Shown: positions 54,547 to 64,000 of the stretch, piece by piece
How positions within the stretch are numbered: position 1 is the first letter of the stretch
Layout: each line of letters opens with the position of its first letter
Assembly: GCA_963795775.1 (NCBI GenBank)
Contig: CAWCJL010000002.1
Span: forward strand, 496,001 to 560,000
Direction of reading: 5' to 3'
DNA length: 64,000 bases
Source of the DNA: CAWCJL01 sp963795775
GTDB taxonomy: Bacteria; Acidobacteriota; Terriglobia; Terriglobales; Acidobacteriaceae
Notes under the pieces: model-generated
Seen by the model: the letters and a program-made list of their open reading frames with translations, nothing else
Told to the model about the DNA's origin: nothing
Database searches by the model: none
Position numbers and translations under genes: made by a program

Positions 54547-55617
54547 CTACTGGACCGCCCCTCCAGGTCCAAACACCGGCGTCAGCAGTGCTCGCACCAG
54601 CAGGTATCCAATTGCCCCGATGAGCGCCGCACCCGGAAAGGTCAGAAACCAGCCGTAGACAACACGGCGCGCCCAAACCCAGCGCACTGCATGCATGCTG
54701 CGCGTTGCGCCCACGCCGGAGATGGCGCCGCCGATAGCGTGCGTCGTCGAGATAGGCACATGGGCGAAGGTCGCGATGGCGATGGTAGTCGCCGCAGCCA
54801 TCTCTGCGGCGAATCCGCCCACCGGCTTCAAATGTGGCGTGATGCGCGATCCCATGGTCCGCACCACGCGCCAGCCCCCGGCCATGGTCCCCAGCGCCAT
54901 CGCGGCCTGGCAGGACAGGATGATCCACAACGCAATCTCGTGCTTATGCCCCAGCGTGTGCGCGCCGCCTAGGGTCCAGTTCCCACGGCCGGCAGAGACC
55001 AGCAGAGCCACAATGATGCCCATCGTCTTCTGCGCGTCGTTGGTCCCGTGCCCCAGGCTGTAGGCACCGGCTGAGACGAGTTGCAGGTGCCGAAAGATCT
55101 TCTGCGCACGGTGGCGCTCTGTCCGGTACGAGGCCCAAACCACGATATGCATGAAGACATATCCCAGGACCATGCCGAGCACCGGCGAGAGCACCAGGAA
55201 GAGGATCACGGGCTCCCATCCCTTGATCAGCACCACGCCCCAGCCTGCTTTCGTGATCGCCGCGCCTGCAAAGCCGCTGATGATGGCATGCGAAGAACTG
55301 GTGGGCAGAGCCAGGTACCACGTCAGGATGTTCCACCCAATGCCGCCCAGCAGGCCTCCGAAGATCACGTAGACATCCACGCCACGCGGGTCGATGAGCC
55401 CGCTGCTGATGGTTTTGGCCACACCGGTGCCGAAGAGAAAGGCCGCCGCGAAGTTGAAGAATGCCGCCCACAGCACCGCCTGCCCGGGGCTGAGCACGCG
55501 GGTGGTGACCACGGTTGCCACGGAGTTTGCGGCGTCGTGGAAGCCGTTCAGAAAATCGAACACCAGCGCCAGCCCGACAACAAAAATTATCAGGTACAGC
55601 AGGGGAAGGTGCGTCAT
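54547..55617 (-). CDS. pit: PiT-family inorganic phosphate transporter
   Basis: 356 aa, about ten helices. The two PiT signature repeats are visible: DFLNGFHDAANSVATVV near the N-terminus, and HGTNDAQKTMGII in the middle, both with the Asn-Asp/Asn-Asp polar residues that bind phosphate. LPTSSSHAIISG and PISTTHAIGGAISG are the partner motifs. Low-affinity, proton- or sodium-coupled uptake is the known family role. It lies 5 bp downstream of the DUF47 gene, the usual pit accessory. The katG remnant follows its 3' end. Confidence 0.95.
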   Translation of the reverse strand: MTHLPLLYLIIFVVGLALVFDFLNGFHDAANSVATVVTTRVLSPGQAVLWAAFFNFAAAFLFGTGVAKTISSGLIDPRGVDVYVIFGGLLGGIGWNILTWYLALPTSSSHAIISGFAGAAITKAGWGVVLIKGWEPVILFLVLSPVLGMVLGYVFMHIVVWASYRTERHRAQKIFRHLQLVSAGAYSLGHGTNDAQKTMGIIVALLVSAGRGNWTLGGAHTLGHKHEIALWIILSCQAAMALGTMAGGWRVVRTMGSRITPHLKPVGGFAAEMAAATTIAIATFAHVPISTTHAIGGAISGVGATRSMHAVRWVWARRVVYGWFLTFPGAALIGAIGYLLVRALLTPVFGPGGAVQ

Positions 55618-55622
55618 TGCGC

Positions 55623-56246
55623 TCAGTCGTTTTTCAGCAGAACGCGCTCGATGGTGCGGCCCAGGGTGTCGCAGGCACGGATCGCCTGGACAATCAACTC
55701 CTCGACCTCACGCTTCTTCATCACCTCCAGCGGATCCGGGCTTCCCCGGAAGAGCTCTGCCAGGAAGCGAAAGTGTTCGGCACGTCCGTGGTCTTCCAGG
55801 CGGCCGATCTCCTCCAGGCGGCTGCGCAGGTGCTCCAGCGTGCGGTTGTGCGGCATTTCCTCGATCACCGCATGCACCGCCCCCGTACAGGACTCCAGCG
55901 TCTTCACCTGCGCGTGCAGGCTGGGATACAGCTCCCGTAGTTGATATATGCGCAGCCGCTGGGCCGCACTGGTAATGCTCTCGATAACGCTGTACATCTC
56001 GGTCGCCAACTGCAGGATGTCCTCGCGGTCAAAGGGCGTGATGAAGGCTTCATCCAGCGTCAACAGGATTTCGCGCAGGATTCCGTGGGACTGGTGCCGC
56101 TCGCGCTCCATCGCGTCCACCCTGCCGTTGAAGTCGGGCCAGCTCTCCACCACAACCGTCAAGTTTTGCGCTGCGTGCACCAGCCGTTCCGAAAATTGCT
56201 GCAGGCGGTCATAGAACGCCGGATCCTTGGGCAACAGGTTGAACAT
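55623..56246 (-). CDS. DUF47/PhoU-like phosphate transport accessory protein
   Basis: 207 aa from ATG 56246; the frame is open further to 56303 but that part is not family-like. All-helical: PKDPAFYDRLQQFSERLV, HGILREILLTLDEAFITPFDREDILQL (the conserved D-E-A-F-I-T-P-F-D-R-E-D-I metal-binding segment), and VEELIVQAIRACDTL at the end. DUF47 proteins regulate the adjacent PiT transporter. Translation-coupled to pit (5-bp gap). Confidence 0.93.
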   Translation of the reverse strand: MFNLLPKDPAFYDRLQQFSERLVHAAQNLTVVVESWPDFNGRVDAMERERHQSHGILREILLTLDEAFITPFDREDILQLATEMYSVIESITSAAQRLRIYQLRELYPSLHAQVKTLESCTGAVHAVIEEMPHNRTLEHLRSRLEEIGRLEDHGRAEHFRFLAELFRGSPDPLEVMKKREVEELIVQAIRACDTLGRTIERVLLKND

Positions 56247-56366
56247 GCATCTCCCCGGGCCTGCTATGGCAAATGCAGGCGCCTGATCGAAGTTCACTGA
56301 CAAAGATGCGTGAAAGGGGGGTACACGCCGTCGCGAAATTGTACGCGGAACCGCTATGGGAAAGCT

Positions 56367-56814
56367 CTATGCAGGCGGGCCTGTAAGCCGAATTCTGTCG
56401 AGGACGGCCATTCCTCTAGGTGCGGCATCACTGCCGGCACTCATCAGCGACCTACCCGGAGGTTTCCGCTTCCGGCAGCAAACTGCCGGAATAGCCCGCG
56501 TTGGCGCGCCGGGCCGGCACGCGTGCGCAGCTTCGGGCCGCCTGCGCACTTCCTCCCTATTTGGTCTTGCTCCGTGTGGGGTTTACCCTGCCTCCGGCTT
56601 TACAGTCGGAGCGGTGCGCTCTTACCGCACCTTTTCACCCTTACCGCGTTGCTTGACGCTCGGCGGCGGTATGTTCTCTGTGGCACTAGCCGTCTTCAGG
56701 CCTTGACGCCTGAATCCCGGACGTTATCCGGCACACTGCCCTGCGGAGTTCGGACTTTCCTCCCCTGCCTCCGCCGAAGCGGATGCAGCAGCGGCCGTCC
56801 AGCCCGCCTGCATG
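56367..56814 (-). ncRNA. rnpB: RNase P RNA (class A)
   Basis: Ribozyme component that trims tRNA 5' ends. On the minus strand: GGGGAGGAAAGTCCG near the 5' end, AGTGCCACAGAGAACA, and GGGTGAAAAGGTGCGGTAAG in the middle are universally conserved RNase P blocks. The P1 helix pairs GCAGGCGGGC (56802-56811) with GCCCGCCTGC (complement of 56371-56380), which sets both ends within a few bases. About 448 nt. A TAGCAT hexamer lies at 56820-56825. Confidence 0.96.
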
Positions 56815-56869
56815 TCCCTATGCTATCCCAGGCGAGGGATCGCGGACGCGCACGACAGATCCGAGGACC

Positions 56870-57532
56870 TTACCGCGCCAGGATCGATTCCTCGAACCGC
56901 GCCAGCAGTTCGGAAACGTCACGATACACCTCGACGCAACCTGCCTTGCGCAGGTCTTCCGCGCTCCAGCCGCCGCTCTCGACACCGACGGTCCTGATGC
57001 CGATCTTGCCCGAGGCTTCTGCGTCGTAGGGCGTGTCGCCCACCGAGACGGCGCGCTCGGCCGGCACCTTCATTTTCCGGAGCGCGGCCGCGAAGATGTC
57101 CGGATACGGCTTGGTCCGCTCCGCGTCTTCGCTGGTGGTTTCCTTTCCTATCAGGTCCCCGATGTGCGTGATCTTCTCGTAGTGCTCCAATTCTTCACCC
57201 TTGGCGCTCGAAGCAACTGTGACCTTCTTGCCGCTGTCGCGGAGTTTCTCGACCAGTTCGCGCACGCACGGAAACGGCTGCACCCGGTTGAGATATTCGC
57301 GCTTGAACAGCTCCTTGCGGTACTCCTCGAGGGGCTTCTGTAACTCGTCCAGTTTCTCTTTCGGCACGAACACCGGGATAAGCTGGTCGCCGCCCTTGCC
57401 CAACTGGCGCAGTGCGGCCTCGAAGCTGACGTCAATGCCGAAATGTGCAAACGTCCGCTGCCACGCTTCGGCGTGCAGCGCATTGCTGTCCACCAGGGTG
57501 CCGTCAACATCCAGAAGAACTGCTTCGATCAT
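56870..57532 (-). CDS. HAD-superfamily hydrolase (phosphatase, beta-phosphoglucomutase-like)
   Basis: 220 aa from ATG 57532 (GGAGGC 11 nt upstream). Motif I DVDGTLVDSN with the nucleophilic Asp and the acid/base Asp; motif II in VTVASSAKGEELE; motif III Lys in RTKPYPDIF; motif IV VGDTPYDAEASG. Four-helix cap domain between I and II, so subclass I. Substrate unknown. Sits between glyA upstream and rnpB downstream, same strand. Its ribosome site is part of a hairpin stem. Confidence 0.9.
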   Translation of the reverse strand: MIEAVLLDVDGTLVDSNALHAEAWQRTFAHFGIDVSFEAALRQLGKGGDQLIPVFVPKEKLDELQKPLEEYRKELFKREYLNRVQPFPCVRELVEKLRDSGKKVTVASSAKGEELEHYEKITHIGDLIGKETTSEDAERTKPYPDIFAAALRKMKVPAERAVSVGDTPYDAEASGKIGIRTVGVESGGWSAEDLRKAGCVEVYRDVSELLARFEESILAR

Positions 57533-57541
57533 CAATGCTAA

Positions 57542-57585
57542 AGCCTCCAGGCTGCTGTCGGTTGGATGACAGCAATCGGGAGGCT
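57542..57585 (-). promoter_or_regulatory. Hairpin sequestering the HAD gene ribosome site
   Basis: Outer stem AGCCTCC / GGAGGCT (57542-57548 with 57579-57585) and inner stem TGCTGTC / GACAGCA (57553-57559 with 57568-57574), joined by short internal loops. On the minus-strand transcript the last arm is GGAGGCT, the Shine-Dalgarno region of the HAD gene, so pairing would hide it. It may also be a terminator behind glyA. Confidence 0.5.
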
Positions 57586-57633
57586 CAGGTGCGCAAAGCT
57601 CAGTTTTCCTGCGGAAAACCGCAGTGGCCGTCA

Positions 57634-58917
<1,284 letters not shown>

Positions 58918-58998
58918 AGGGAAATTGTATCGCTTGGCATGGACAACTGCGGTAAGACAGTTCGGCGGTGGTCAGGCAGCTTTATCCGACAAACCGAA

Positions 58999-59427
58999 CT
59001 AGCTGTTGCCGAGAGCAGCAGTTTCCTTCTGCTTGGGACGACCGCCCTTCCTCCCGTTTGCGCGCGCAGCTGCCGCCTTCGCTTCACTGCGCGACCTGCC
59101 TCCCCGTCTGCCCATGCGGCTGGCAATCCAGCGCTCCGAACCGAAGACGCCTTCCAGCAGAGCGGGAAGATAGAGATCTGCATCGAGCTTCGGAAAATGG
59201 ATTCCGTAACCCGATGGAGAAATCTCTATATTTTCCAATTCTGCTGGACTCGCGTCTTCCAGTCCTTCGGCATCGCGGGGAGAAAAGAAGATACCCAGAT
59301 TCGAAGTGAGCCGAATCACAACCCGCTTGCTATGGCGGTCATATCTGGCCGAGATGGCCTTGGGTGTGCGGGCTTCGAAATGCCTGGCTCTTTCTACCGA
59401 TTTTTCGAACTCGTCATTCGTGACCAT
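58999..59427 (-). CDS. DUF2442-domain protein
   Basis: 142 aa from ATG 59427; ATG 59472 is an alternative, but it would overlap the upstream gene more. The DUF2442 part covers about residues 20-95: AISARYDRHSKRVVIRLTSNLGIFF and ISPSGYGIHFPKLDADLYLPALL. The last 45 residues are basic, Ala/Gly-rich (RMGRRGGRSRSEAKAAAARANGRKGGRPK), like an AT-hook-type or nucleic-acid-binding tail. Overlaps the DUF4160 gene by 14 bp. Such pairs are often placed with toxin-antitoxin-like modules, but the role is unproven. Confidence 0.88.
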   Translation of the reverse strand: MVTNDEFEKSVERARHFEARTPKAISARYDRHSKRVVIRLTSNLGIFFSPRDAEGLEDASPAELENIEISPSGYGIHFPKLDADLYLPALLEGVFGSERWIASRMGRRGGRSRSEAKAAAARANGRKGGRPKQKETAALGNS

Positions 59428-59668
59428 GGATGCTCTCCCATGCTTGGCAAAGCTGGGCAAGATACTCTCCAAGCGCCTTTTCTATCCTCGTTACTTCGTG
59501 CCGTGCAAACCCATAGTTCTCTCGAAGGCTGGCCGGACCATCAGGACAGTTCAGCAGAAAGAGCGCCTCGTGTCCGTTCCCTGCCACATGGACGTGTGCC
59601 GGCCGGTGGTCGTTTGGATAGATGGTCACCCGGAGTCCGGAGAACCGTAGGACTGTAGGCACAAGCAA
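59414..59668 (-). CDS. DUF4160-domain protein
   Basis: 84 aa, near the family's usual length. Conserved core: LRFSGLRVTIYPNDHRPAHVHVAGNGHEALF with the diagnostic D-H-x-P-A-H-V-H-V. Start is TTG 59668 or GTG 59662; no ATG in frame near it. The 14-bp overlap with DUF2442 suggests a two-gene unit with one transcript. Function unknown; a toxin-antitoxin-like role is a hypothesis. The 264 bp upstream show no supported gene. Confidence 0.85.
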   Translation of the reverse strand: MLVPTVLRFSGLRVTIYPNDHRPAHVHVAGNGHEALFLLNCPDGPASLRENYGFARHEVTRIEKALGEYLAQLCQAWESIHGHE

Positions 59669-59932
59669 TACTAGCGAAAACCTAAGCGTTTGGGAATGGC
59701 AAAACTCATCCGGCTAGCTTGCAACTCCATGGTTTCAATAACCAGAACGTGATTGAGGTTTTGGTCTCCAGAAAACCGAGAACGGCTACGAATTGACGTT
59801 AGACGGCTGCTATGGAGCGGAAAGCCGAATTGCCGCCGCTCAAATCTCGATCGAGATCGAGCCAGGCATACAGGCGAAAGGCGTTTACGCGGAGAGCAAC
59901 AAGCCCTCAACCTGTTCTCCGAGCGTAGTTCT

Positions 59933-61183
59933 TCACTCTCCCACTGCCCGGGCCGCGTGCTGCTGTCCACCGGCAATCACCACCTCGCGGCTTCGCTCCG
60001 CCAGCCCCTCGAAGGCGCGGTATACAAATGACCCGAGAAACCAGCCGTCCATGTACTTGTACGGTGTCTCGCCGGTCGTGTAATGGCCGCAGGGCAGCAC
60101 CTTTGACTCGAAATCCACCCCGCGCTCGCGGAAATTGCGCAGCACCTCGAGCGAATACCGCTCCAGAAATGTCAGATCGTAGGTCGCGTGCACGACCAGC
60201 ACCTTCTTCGGGTGCGCGGCAAACTTCTCCATGTAAGACGATGGGCTAATGGCCGCCCACATGCGATTGAGTTGATCCTGCGTCAGCCCTTCGCGCTCGA
60301 GTGCGGCGCGAATGTGACGCGTGCTCTGCCCCGTCCACACCACATCGCCAAAGGACATCGAGGCATGATTGAACGCGCAAACCTGTAGGCGCGGATCGTG
60401 CGCCGTCGCGATGAACGCGTAGCAGGAGCCCAGGCTCGTCCCCAGGATTCCGAACTGCTCATACCCCTGCCGCCCCAGCCAGTCCAGGCACGAACGGATG
60501 TCCACGACTGCCTGCCGGCAGGCCGCGATTGTCCGCCCGATGTTCGAGCTCACCGCGTAGTCGGACCGCTCCAGCTCCGCCGGCCGCCGGATGTCGTGGT
60601 ACGGCTTGGACAACCGCAGTGCGGAGATCCCGAAGCGGTTGAAGAGACTGCACAGCGCGTTGTGGCTGAAGGCGTCCGCATTCCACTGCGGCATCACCAC
60701 GATGGCCTGCTTCGGCTTGCCTTGCTGCTTCTCCGCCGGGGCCGGATACCAGCGCGCGTTCACCTGGTCATTTTCCGGATAGCGCGTCCGCACCGGCGAG
60801 GTGAAGCGCAGAAATTGCGCGGTGGGCAGCCGCCCCTCTTCCGCCGCTGCGCGCAGCCGTGCATCCTGCCGCAGCGTTTCCGGTCGTACGTTGGTCGGGA
60901 AGAGTTGTGGGTGGCGCTCTTCGAGCCGGAAGTCGGCCGGTGTTTTGTAGCCGAAGAACCACTCGCTTTCCCGCACTGCAGCCTGGTTGAAGGCGTGCAT
61001 GACTGCTTCCGCTGCTGCGGCGTCCCGCTCCAGCGCGGGGTCCAGCCGCACGCCGGCACGCTCGGCGAAGTCCTGCAGCCAGTCAAAGCCCCACTCCACC
61101 GGACGCACAATGCGGTTCGTGTCCCGGGTCGTCAGCGCTGTTTCCCAACGAAACATCCAGCGCGCATAAAGCTCCTTCCACAT
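59933..61183 (-). CDS. Alpha/beta-hydrolase (ABHD18-like)
   Basis: 416 aa cytoplasmic protein without a signal peptide. Catalytic nucleophile is probably the Ser in GILGTSLGSCYAF (GxSxG as GTSLG); the expected His is in LPCGHYTTGETPYKYMD near the C-terminus, and VVHATYDLTFLE offers an acid. Long N-terminal helical segment and YPAPAEKQQGKPKQAIVVMPQWNAD lead into the hydrolase core. The overall layout resembles ABHD18-like hydrolases, whose substrates are not known. Divergent from the TonB receptor, about 200 bp of shared upstream region. Confidence 0.85.
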   Translation of the reverse strand: MWKELYARWMFRWETALTTRDTNRIVRPVEWGFDWLQDFAERAGVRLDPALERDAAAAEAVMHAFNQAAVRESEWFFGYKTPADFRLEERHPQLFPTNVRPETLRQDARLRAAAEEGRLPTAQFLRFTSPVRTRYPENDQVNARWYPAPAEKQQGKPKQAIVVMPQWNADAFSHNALCSLFNRFGISALRLSKPYHDIRRPAELERSDYAVSSNIGRTIAACRQAVVDIRSCLDWLGRQGYEQFGILGTSLGSCYAFIATAHDPRLQVCAFNHASMSFGDVVWTGQSTRHIRAALEREGLTQDQLNRMWAAISPSSYMEKFAAHPKKVLVVHATYDLTFLERYSLEVLRNFRERGVDFESKVLPCGHYTTGETPYKYMDGWFLGSFVYRAFEGLAERSREVVIAGGQQHAARAVGE

Positions 61184-61380
61184 GCATTTAATCTATCAGT
61201 GAAGCTCTTCCGGAAGCCCCATTACCCCCACCGGCCACACACGGACGCGAGGGGCATGCGGGACTTTTCACGCGCGCGCTGGAACTTTTGGCAATTCATC
61301 GCGTCCTATAGGAAAGAGCAGTTCACATCAGCGCTTCTTGCGTCATTCCAATCCAAGAAAGACCCGCCATTCTATTGAAC

Positions 61381-64000
61381 ATGCCCCCTGTGCTCCGCTT
61401 TCTTTCCCGCTGTGTGTTGCTCCTCTCACTCATCGCAACGGTGCCAGTCCTCGGCACCGCGCAAAGCACGGCCACCGGCGCCCTCCACGGGCAGGTGACG
61501 GATCCTTCCGGAGCGATCATCCCGGGAGCCAGCGTTCAGCTATCAGCCGCCGGCAAGCCCGGCCCCCCCATGACCGCGAAGACCGGTTCTGACGGCAGTT
61601 ACCGCTTTCCCGCGCTTCCGCCCGGCAACTACTCGCTGAATGTGAACGTCGGCGGCTTCACGCCGTTTTCCGAATCCGGCATCGTGGTCGTCAGCGGGAC
61701 GTCGCGGGCGCTCAATGTGCCCCTCACGATCGCGACCGAAGAGCAGCAGGTGCAGGTCACGGCGGATACTGCGGGCGTGGACCTAAATCCGGAGAACAAC
61801 GCCAGCTCTGTGGTCATTTCCGGAAAGGACCTGGACGCACTTTCCGACGATCCTGACGAGTTGCAGAACGAGCTGAACGCGCTCGCCGGTCCGGCCGCAG
61901 GCACCGGAGGCGCACAGGTCTACATTGATGGCTTCACCGGGGGACAGTTGCCGCCGAAATCGGCCATCCGCGAAATCCGCATCAACCAGAACCCCTTCTC
62001 GGCCGAGTTCGACAAGCTCGGCTACGGACGCATCGAGATCCTCACCAAGCCGGGCACGGACAAGGTGCACGGCCAGGTGGAAGCCAGCGGAAACTCATCG
62101 AGCTTCAACACCCGCAACCCGTTCCTCAAGACAGAGCCCAGCTACTACTCTTACTTTCTGAACGGCTCCGTCGGCGGATCGTTCACCAAGAAGACTTCGT
62201 GGTTTGTTTCCACCTTTGCCCGCAAGGTGGAGAACGTGAACGTGGTGAATGCCTTTCTGCCCAGTGGCACGCAGCCTCCGGGCACGAGCGACGGCACCGC
62301 GACCAACTTCACCGAGGGGGTGCTCAACCCCAGCTCGCGCATCAGCATCCGGCCCCGCTTCGATCTGCAGCTTACCCCCACGAACACGCTCACCATCGGC
62401 TACCAGTGGAACCGCGAGAGTTCTACCGCGGACGGCGTGGGCCAGTTGGATCTCGCGTCGCAGGCGTACGACACGCATAGCATCGAGAACACGATCCAGT
62501 TCAGCGACTCGCAGGTATTCGGTGCGCACCTGGTGAATGACACGCGCTTCCGGTACCGCCGCAACAACGACAGCCAGGTGGCAGAGAACCTGACGCCCAC
62601 CGTTTCCGTGCAAGGCTACTTCACCGGAGGCGGCAGCAATTCCGGTGTTGTGCGGACCATTGGCGATCAGTTTGAGTTACAGAATTACTCCACCGGCTCC
62701 TACGGAAAGCATGCGCTCCGCTTCGGCGTGCGGCTGCGCGCTGACCGGGTGACGGATAACTCCACCTCCGGCTCCAACGGCTATTACATCTTTTCCGGGC
62801 TGCAGAATTATCTGAACAACCAGCCAAAGCAGTACACGGTAACGAAGATCGCGAATCCCATCGCACGCTCCACACTGTTCGACGCCGGCCTGTTCTACCA
62901 GGACGACTGGAAGGTGAAACCCAACTTCACTTTCAGCTACGGGCTGCGGTTCGAATCGCAGAACCGCATTCGCGACCATGCGGACTGGGGTCCGCGTATC
63001 GAGCTCTCTTACGCACTTGGTCCGGTGAATGGGAAGAAGCCCGCGAAAACGGTGATCCGCGCCGGCTATGGATGGTTCTACCAGCGCTTTTCCAACGATT
63101 ACGTACTCACCGCCATTCACGGGAATGGCTTCAACCAGACGCAGTACGTCTTCCAGAATCCCAACTTCTACCCCAACGGCCCCACAGCAGCCGACTTCGC
63201 GGCCGACACGCAGTCGGCCCCTACCACCTACAGCCTCGGCCCACGCCTGCGCGCGGCGCGCGACATGCAGGCGGCGGTCGGCGTCGATCGCACTATTACC
63301 AAATCTGTCACTGCGAACCTTACATATCTCTATAGCCGCGGCATCCACCAGTATCTGAGCGACAACATCAACGCGCCGCTTCCTGGGCAGTACGATCCCC
63401 TCACGGGTAAAGTGCTCTCACGCCCCCTGGGGGGCAACAACAACATCTACCAGTTCCAGTCCGGCGGCGTGTACAACCAGCAACAGCTCATCGCGACGGT
63501 CAACGCCCGCGCCAAACGCGTGACGCTCTTCGGCTTCTATGTCCTGAACTTCGCGAAGAGCGACACCCAGGGCGCGACTTACTTCCCTTCCGTGCAGACG
63601 GACCCGGGGCTCGACTACGGCCGCTCGTCGTTCGATGTTCGCAACCGCATGGTGCTGGGCGGCAACACCGTGCTGCCGTACAACTTCACGCTCTCGCCCT
63701 TTCTCGTCGCAAACTCCGGCGAGCCATTCAATATCACCATCGGCGACGACCTGAACGGTGATAACCAGTTCAATGACCGGCCCTCCTACGGACGCCCCAC
63801 TGACCCTTATGCCATCCAGACCAAGTACGGGCTGCTGAATCCGCTGCCCAGCGCGGGTGAAGCACGCATTCCCTATGGCCTGGGCGATGGCCCGGCGAAC
63901 TTCAGCATGAACCTGCGGGTGGGCAAGACGTTCGGCATTGGCCCCAAGGTGGAGCGTGGCGGCCACGGCCCGGGCGGCGGTGGCGGTGGCGGGCGCACCG
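61381..64000 (+). CDS. Oar-like TonB-dependent receptor with carboxypeptidase-regulatory domain, 3' end missing
   Basis: 873 codons to the window edge, no stop reached, open in one frame. Signal peptide about 1-28 (ending GTAQS). Residues 30-110 are a CarboxypepD_reg-like beta-sandwich: GALHGQVTDPSGAIIPGASVQL and GSYRFPALPPGNYSLNV. Residues about 120-215 look like a plug-type region (EEQQVQVTADTAGVDLNPENN, then AQVYIDGFTGGQLPPKSAIREIRINQNPFSAEFDKLGYG). The rest is an outer-membrane beta-barrel with many aromatic turns (DDWKVKPNFTFSYGLRFE). In Acidobacteria such receptors are abundant and thought to import polymers. A Gly-rich run lies at the cut edge. Confidence 0.92.
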   Translation, partial: MPPVLRFLSRCVLLLSLIATVPVLGTAQSTATGALHGQVTDPSGAIIPGASVQLSAAGKPGPPMTAKTGSDGSYRFPALPPGNYSLNVNVGGFTPFSESGIVVVSGTSRALNVPLTIATEEQQVQVTADTAGVDLNPENNASSVVISGKDLDALSDDPDELQNELNALAGPAAGTGGAQVYIDGFTGGQLPPKSAIREIRINQNPFSAEFDKLGYGRIEILTKPGTDKVHGQVEASGNSSSFNTRNPFLKTEPSYYSYFLNGSVGGSFTKKTSWFVSTFARKVENVNVVNAFLPSGTQPPGTSDGTATNFTEGVLNPSSRISIRPRFDLQLTPTNTLTIGYQWNRESSTADGVGQLDLASQAYDTHSIENTIQFSDSQVFGAHLVNDTRFRYRRNNDSQVAENLTPTVSVQGYFTGGGSNSGVVRTIGDQFELQNYSTGSYGKHALRFGVRLRADRVTDNSTSGSNGYYIFSGLQNYLNNQPKQYTVTKIANPIARSTLFDAGLFYQDDWKVKPNFTFSYGLRFESQNRIRDHADWGPRIELSYALGPVNGKKPAKTVIRAGYGWFYQRFSNDYVLTAIHGNGFNQTQYVFQNPNFYPNGPTAADFAADTQSAPTTYSLGPRLRAARDMQAAVGVDRTITKSVTANLTYLYSRGIHQYLSDNINAPLPGQYDPLTGKVLSRPLGGNNNIYQFQSGGVYNQQQLIATVNARAKRVTLFGFYVLNFAKSDTQGATYFPSVQTDPGLDYGRSSFDVRNRMVLGGNTVLPYNFTLSPFLVANSGEPFNITIGDDLNGDNQFNDRPSYGRPTDPYAIQTKYGLLNPLPSAGEARIPYGLGDGPANFSMNLRVGKTFGIGPKVERGGHGPGGGGGGGRT

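Noticed and set aside
59671..59976. 101-codon minus-strand frame between DUF4160 and the hydrolase
   Set aside because: Ser/Arg-rich with no motif and overlapping the hydrolase end; no support as a gene.

Overview
The window is about 64 kb of GC-rich bacterial chromosome, most likely from the Acidobacteriota (Terriglobia/Acidobacteriaceae-like). Pointers are an orphan permease of the acidobacterial duplicated (ADOP) type, an Oar-like TonB-dependent receptor with an N-terminal carboxypeptidase-regulatory domain, an alternative complex III locus fused to a cytochrome oxidase locus, LptD (an outer membrane), and a hopanoid-type glycosyltransferase. The assignment comes from gene content only.

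Region by region. 1-967: 5' part of a class II photolyase gene that runs off the left edge. 1009-1217: three copies of a 40-bp repeat and a hairpin. 1233-15237 (minus strand): one tightly packed operon-like array actA-B-C-D-E-F, a one-helix membrane protein gene, sco, and cytochrome c oxidase subunits II, I, III, IV. It encodes a quinol:cytochrome c oxidoreductase (alternative complex III) together with its terminal oxidase and a copper chaperone. 15.5-24 kb: DNA glycosylase, GH57 hydrolase, two small secreted proteins, a frameshifted ADOP permease and DAHP synthase. 24.0-24.5 kb: a 435-bp element bounded by inverted repeats. 24.6-33.3 kb: a frameshifted RDD protein, then envelope genes lptD, a large secreted protein, a DsbA-like lipoprotein and a SurA-like lipoprotein. 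33.4-49.7 kb: metabolic and membrane genes (ICMT-like, Gfo/Idh/MocA, ArsR plus SRPBCC, a trans-sulfuration PLP enzyme, Rieske oxygenase, two VOC proteins, MgtC, GT39, HpnI-like GT, cupin, paired MacB-type permeases, a GT-C-like membrane protein, DUF4126). 49.7-54.3 kb: a Tat-exported beta-carbonic anhydrase and two tandem paralogous secreted proteins with a Ser/Thr-rich alternating segment and an IPT/TIG-like C-terminus. 54.4-61.2 kb: a katG 3' remnant, PiT phosphate transporter with DUF47 partner, RNase P RNA, HAD phosphatase, glyA, a DUF4160/DUF2442 pair and an alpha/beta hydrolase. 61.4 kb to the end: TonB-dependent receptor, cut by the right edge.

The most informative points are the complete alternative complex III/A2-type oxidase operon, an actE gene without any AUG/GUG/UUG start that would include its lipoprotein signal, the tandem secreted paralogs (best candidate for something undescribed), and five genes broken by six single frameshifts, most easily explained by sequence indels but possibly real decay. 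tRNA and rRNA genes and CRISPR arrays were looked for by eye and not seen.
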